The notes beneath the pieces were generated by a model. It was not told the DNA's origin. It ran no database searches and saw only the letters and a program-made list of their open reading frames with translations. A stretch of DNA of 64,000 nucleotides from positions 2,480,001 through 2,544,000 of the forward strand of contig NZ_CP038026.1 of assembly GCF_004421005.1 (NCBI RefSeq). The letters are read 5' to 3'. This document shows positions 61,962 to 64,000 of the stretch, in pieces. Position 1 is the stretch's first letter. Each line of letters opens with the position of its first letter. Both the position numbers and the translations under genes were made by a program. Origin of the DNA: Pseudoduganella plicata (GTDB taxonomy: Bacteria; Pseudomonadota; Gammaproteobacteria; Burkholderiales; Burkholderiaceae_D).

Positions 61962-62091
61962 TAGCGATAAATACTTAATTAATATTGCCAGCTATATATC
62001 GGATGGCTTTACTGCGGGGGTGACACGACAAAGAACTCGCGACGCGCGATGTCGGTGGCAGGAAACCAGATGCGCGCCGCAAGCGCTGCCG

Positions 62092-62290
62092 TCAGTGCCG
62101 GCGACGGCGGCTCAGCGCGCCCATCAGCGCCAGCCCACCCAGCAGCATGCCATAGGTGGCCTGCCCCGGCACGGCGGTCGAGTACAGGGCGAACCGGTGA
62201 TGTCCACGCCGTTGTTCAGACTGCTGCTGTGCGAGGACAGATTGGCCACGATGGACGATCCAATTCCAGGGGTAATGTTCCCCAACAACG
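62092..62290 (-). pseudogene. Decayed FxDxF PEP-CTERM paralogue
   Basis: The minus strand encodes SSIVANLSSHSSSLNNGVDITGS in one frame, matching SSIVADLFSYSGNPKNGLDITGF of the intact gene at 60.4 kb. Directly after it, in another frame, comes STAVPGQATYGMLLGGLALMGALSRRRRH, a PEP-CTERM tail with PEP changed to PGQ. About 60 residues between the two parts are missing, as is the N-terminus. It is therefore a remnant of a tandem duplicate with an internal deletion. Confidence 0.72.
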
Positions 62291-62327
62291 GGTTCCGCCC
62301 CTATTTTCTTTGCAACGCCTCGTTCGC

Positions 62328-63395
62328 TCAGGACGAGGTCGGGTCCGCCACCGTGCCTTCGCCGCCCAACATCGGCTGCAGCGTCTGCCACACCATGCCA
62401 GCACCGATCCCGCGCATGCAGTGGTGATGCCCCAGCGGGCACTCGCGCTGCCGGCACGGCGAACAGTCGAGCCGCAGCGACAGCGATTGCGCGATGCTGG
62501 AAAACGGGGGCGCATGATCCGGGTCGGTGGGCCCGTAGATGGCGACAACGGGCCGGTCCAGGCTCGACGCCACGTGCAGCAGCCCGGAGTCGTTGCTGAC
62601 GATGGCGGCGCAGCGGGCAATCAGGGCGATGGCCTCGGCCAGGCTGGTCTGCCCGGCCAGGTTAAACACCGCCAACCGCGCGGCGGCCGGCTCGTCCGCC
62701 AGCGCGGCAACGATCTCGTCGCACACGGGCCGGTCCTTCGGTGAGCCGAGCAGCGCGATCTGCGCCTGGGGCTGGTGCGCCACGATGGCTTCGGCCAGCG
62801 CCGCAAAATGCGCCGGCGGCCAACGCTTGGCGGAACCGAATTCCGCGCCCGGCGCGAAGACGACCAGCGGCCGGTCCGCGCCCAGCCCTGCCTTGGCGGC
62901 GGCGGCATCCATCTGCGCCGCGTCGACCTGCAGCCTGGGGCGTGGCACGGCCGACCGCAGCGGTGCTTCCGGCGCATCGGCCAGCGCCGCATAGAACGGC
63001 ACCATCGGCCGTGGCGGCACGTCGTCATGGTGCATCACGTTGATCAGGCCATAGCGCGACTCGCCCTTGTAGCCGACGCGGCGCCGGATGCCGGCCAGCC
63101 ACGGTATCAGCGCGTATTTCAAGGTGTTGGGCAGCACGTACGCTTCGTCATAGCCGCGCGCCTTGAGCATGCGCGCATAGCGCCAGCGCTCGCGCAGCTG
63201 CAGCGCGCCATGCCGGAACGGCGTTTGCAGCACCTCCGCCACTTCGGCCATCTGGCGCCACGCTGGCGCCACAGCCGGCGGCGCCAGCACGTCGATGGGC
63301 GCTTCGGGATGGCGTTCGCGCAGCAGCTGCAGGAGTGGCTGCGCCATGACGGCGTCGCCGATCCAGTTGGGGGAAATGACCAGGATGCGCGACAT
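62328..63395 (-). CDS. waaF: ADP-heptose:LPS heptosyltransferase II
   Basis: 355 residues of glycosyltransferase family 9: MSRILVISPNWIGDAVMAQP, YVLPNTLKYALIPWLAGI, FAPGAEFGSAKRWPPAHFAA, ARCAAIVSNDSGLLHVASSL and VAIYGPTDP. A Cys cluster near the end (CSPCRQRECPLGHHHC) is common in WaaF. It adds heptose II to the inner core of LPS on the cytoplasmic face. It follows the O-antigen ligase gene by one base. Confidence 0.94.
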   Translation of the reverse strand: MSRILVISPNWIGDAVMAQPLLQLLRERHPEAPIDVLAPPAVAPAWRQMAEVAEVLQTPFRHGALQLRERWRYARMLKARGYDEAYVLPNTLKYALIPWLAGIRRRVGYKGESRYGLINVMHHDDVPPRPMVPFYAALADAPEAPLRSAVPRPRLQVDAAQMDAAAAKAGLGADRPLVVFAPGAEFGSAKRWPPAHFAALAEAIVAHQPQAQIALLGSPKDRPVCDEIVAALADEPAAARLAVFNLAGQTSLAEAIALIARCAAIVSNDSGLLHVASSLDRPVVAIYGPTDPDHAPPFSSIAQSLSLRLDCSPCRQRECPLGHHHCMRGIGAGMVWQTLQPMLGGEGTVADPTSS

Positions 63396-63396
63396 G

Positions 63397-64000
63397 TCAG
63401 CGGCGCCCTTCGGCGACCCCGTCGCGGGCGTTCAGGCACAGTCCCATCAGCACGAACAGCATCAGCGCATAGAACATCGCGCTGCGGGTTGACCAGAAGA
63501 TCACCTCCGTCAGGCCGAAACTGAAGTAACTGAGCACCAGCAGCAGCCCGGCCAGCGCGGGCGCGATCAGGTGCGGACTGGCCGTTTCATGGGTGTCCAG
63601 GATGCGCAGAAAGAACAGGAACGGCAGCAGCAGCGTGGCAAACCAGCACAGCGCGCCAAACGTGCCGCCGTAGACGAGCGCCTGCAGCGTGTCGTTGTGG
63701 AAGTGCTCCGCTTCCAGCACGAAGGGTTGCAGCTGGCCCGCCTCGACCAGCTCGCGCAGCTCGCTTTTCACCTGCTCCGTCCCCGCCGGCATCCACGGGT
63801 GCCTGGCGATCAGCAGGCCGGCGCCCTTCCACAACTCGAGCCGTACGCCCACATTGGTGTACGCGCTGCCGCCGGAATAATACGTGCGCACGTCGCTGAT
63901 GCCCTGCCCCAGGCGCTCGCTGATGCCCGTCTGCGGCACGAGATACGCCACGATCATGATCGACGCCACCAGCGCGGCGGCCGCCTTGGCGAATTTGCCG
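63397..64000 (-). CDS. O-antigen ligase family protein, N-terminus outside window
   Basis: About 200 C-terminal residues are visible, and the frame stays open to the window edge. They include the periplasmic loop with RLELWKGAGLLIARHPWMPAGTEQV, the active-site-like HFHNDTLQALVYGG (the His-Asn motif of Wzy/WaaL proteins), and helices LCWFATLLLPFLFFLRIL, LIAPALAGLLLVLSYFSFG and AMFYALMLFVLMGLCL. It would join O-antigen to lipid A-core or polymerise a glycan at the inner membrane. The next gene is waaF. Confidence 0.85.
   Translation of the reverse strand, partial: GKFAKAAAALVASIMIVAYLVPQTGISERLGQGISDVRTYYSGGSAYTNVGVRLELWKGAGLLIARHPWMPAGTEQVKSELRELVEAGQLQPFVLEAEHFHNDTLQALVYGGTFGALCWFATLLLPFLFFLRILDTHETASPHLIAPALAGLLLVLSYFSFGLTEVIFWSTRSAMFYALMLFVLMGLCLNARDGVAEGRR

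Overview
The window is high-GC, densely coded chromosome from a betaproteobacterium. It most resembles Oxalobacteraceae (Massilia, Pseudoduganella and relatives). The support is the housekeeping order yebC-purD-hemF-nadD-rsfS-rlmH-maf-rng, a pepN-fbp pair, a PEP-CTERM protein of the FxDxF type beside LPS-core genes, and many one- and two-component regulators. The lineage is inferred from family recognition; no database was searched. There is no rRNA operon, insertion sequence, prophage or CRISPR array. One tRNA gene, tRNA-Thr(CGT), is present.

Layout. 1-3.5 kb: a secreted VWA-like protein (cut by the window edge) overlapping a zinc-ribbon protein, then a small unknown gene. 3.7-7.4 kb: an M29-like metalloprotein, and a LysR regulator divergent from a two-gene PhyH dioxygenase/TIM-barrel operon. 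7.4-12 kb: a CHASE-PAS histidine kinase, a Cys-rich small protein, and an OhrR-type regulator followed by a secreted HSL-type esterase. 12.1-18 kb: M1 metallopeptidase, DUF6702-like protein, TonB-dependent receptor and a 2OG-Fe dioxygenase. 18.1-19.5 kb: a response regulator/histidine kinase fusion. 20-26.5 kb: a TetR-controlled RND tripartite efflux operon with a clear palindromic operator. 26.5-29 kb: an HTH-GAF protein and a chemotaxis receptor. 29.1-34.4 kb: a disturbed stretch with a stand-alone deaminase-fold protein, gene remnants and an Emr-type MFS/HlyD/OMF efflux operon carrying two frameshifts. 34.5-39.2 kb: a large KatE catalase, an LEA-like helical protein and an Ala-rich protein. 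39.2-43.3 kb: an orphan LivK-type binding protein, a diguanylate cyclase, tRNA-Thr and fbp. 43.4-52.9 kb: pepN, a DUF4136 lipoprotein, quinone oxidoreductase, mgsA, an EamA transporter, a Tat-exported PhoD phosphatase and an RTX/DUF4214 protein. 53-60.3 kb: the housekeeping block. 60.4-64 kb: a PEP-CTERM protein, a small OM beta-barrel, a decayed PEP-CTERM paralogue, waaF and an O-antigen ligase (cut by the edge).

Three observations cross these regions. First, nadD, the MFS pump and its outer-membrane partner each lose frame at a G run that is one base short. This points either to consensus errors or to real decay. Second, a family of long perfect palindromes sharing GACAGG/CCTGTC or GGGTCAGACCC cores sits just behind stop codons across the window and acts as, or mimics, terminators. 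Third, several tail or insert architectures are unusual: a histone-like tail on RsfS, a His-rich tail on the RND pump, an Ala-rich insert in PhoD, and a diguanylate cyclase without a canonical I-site.
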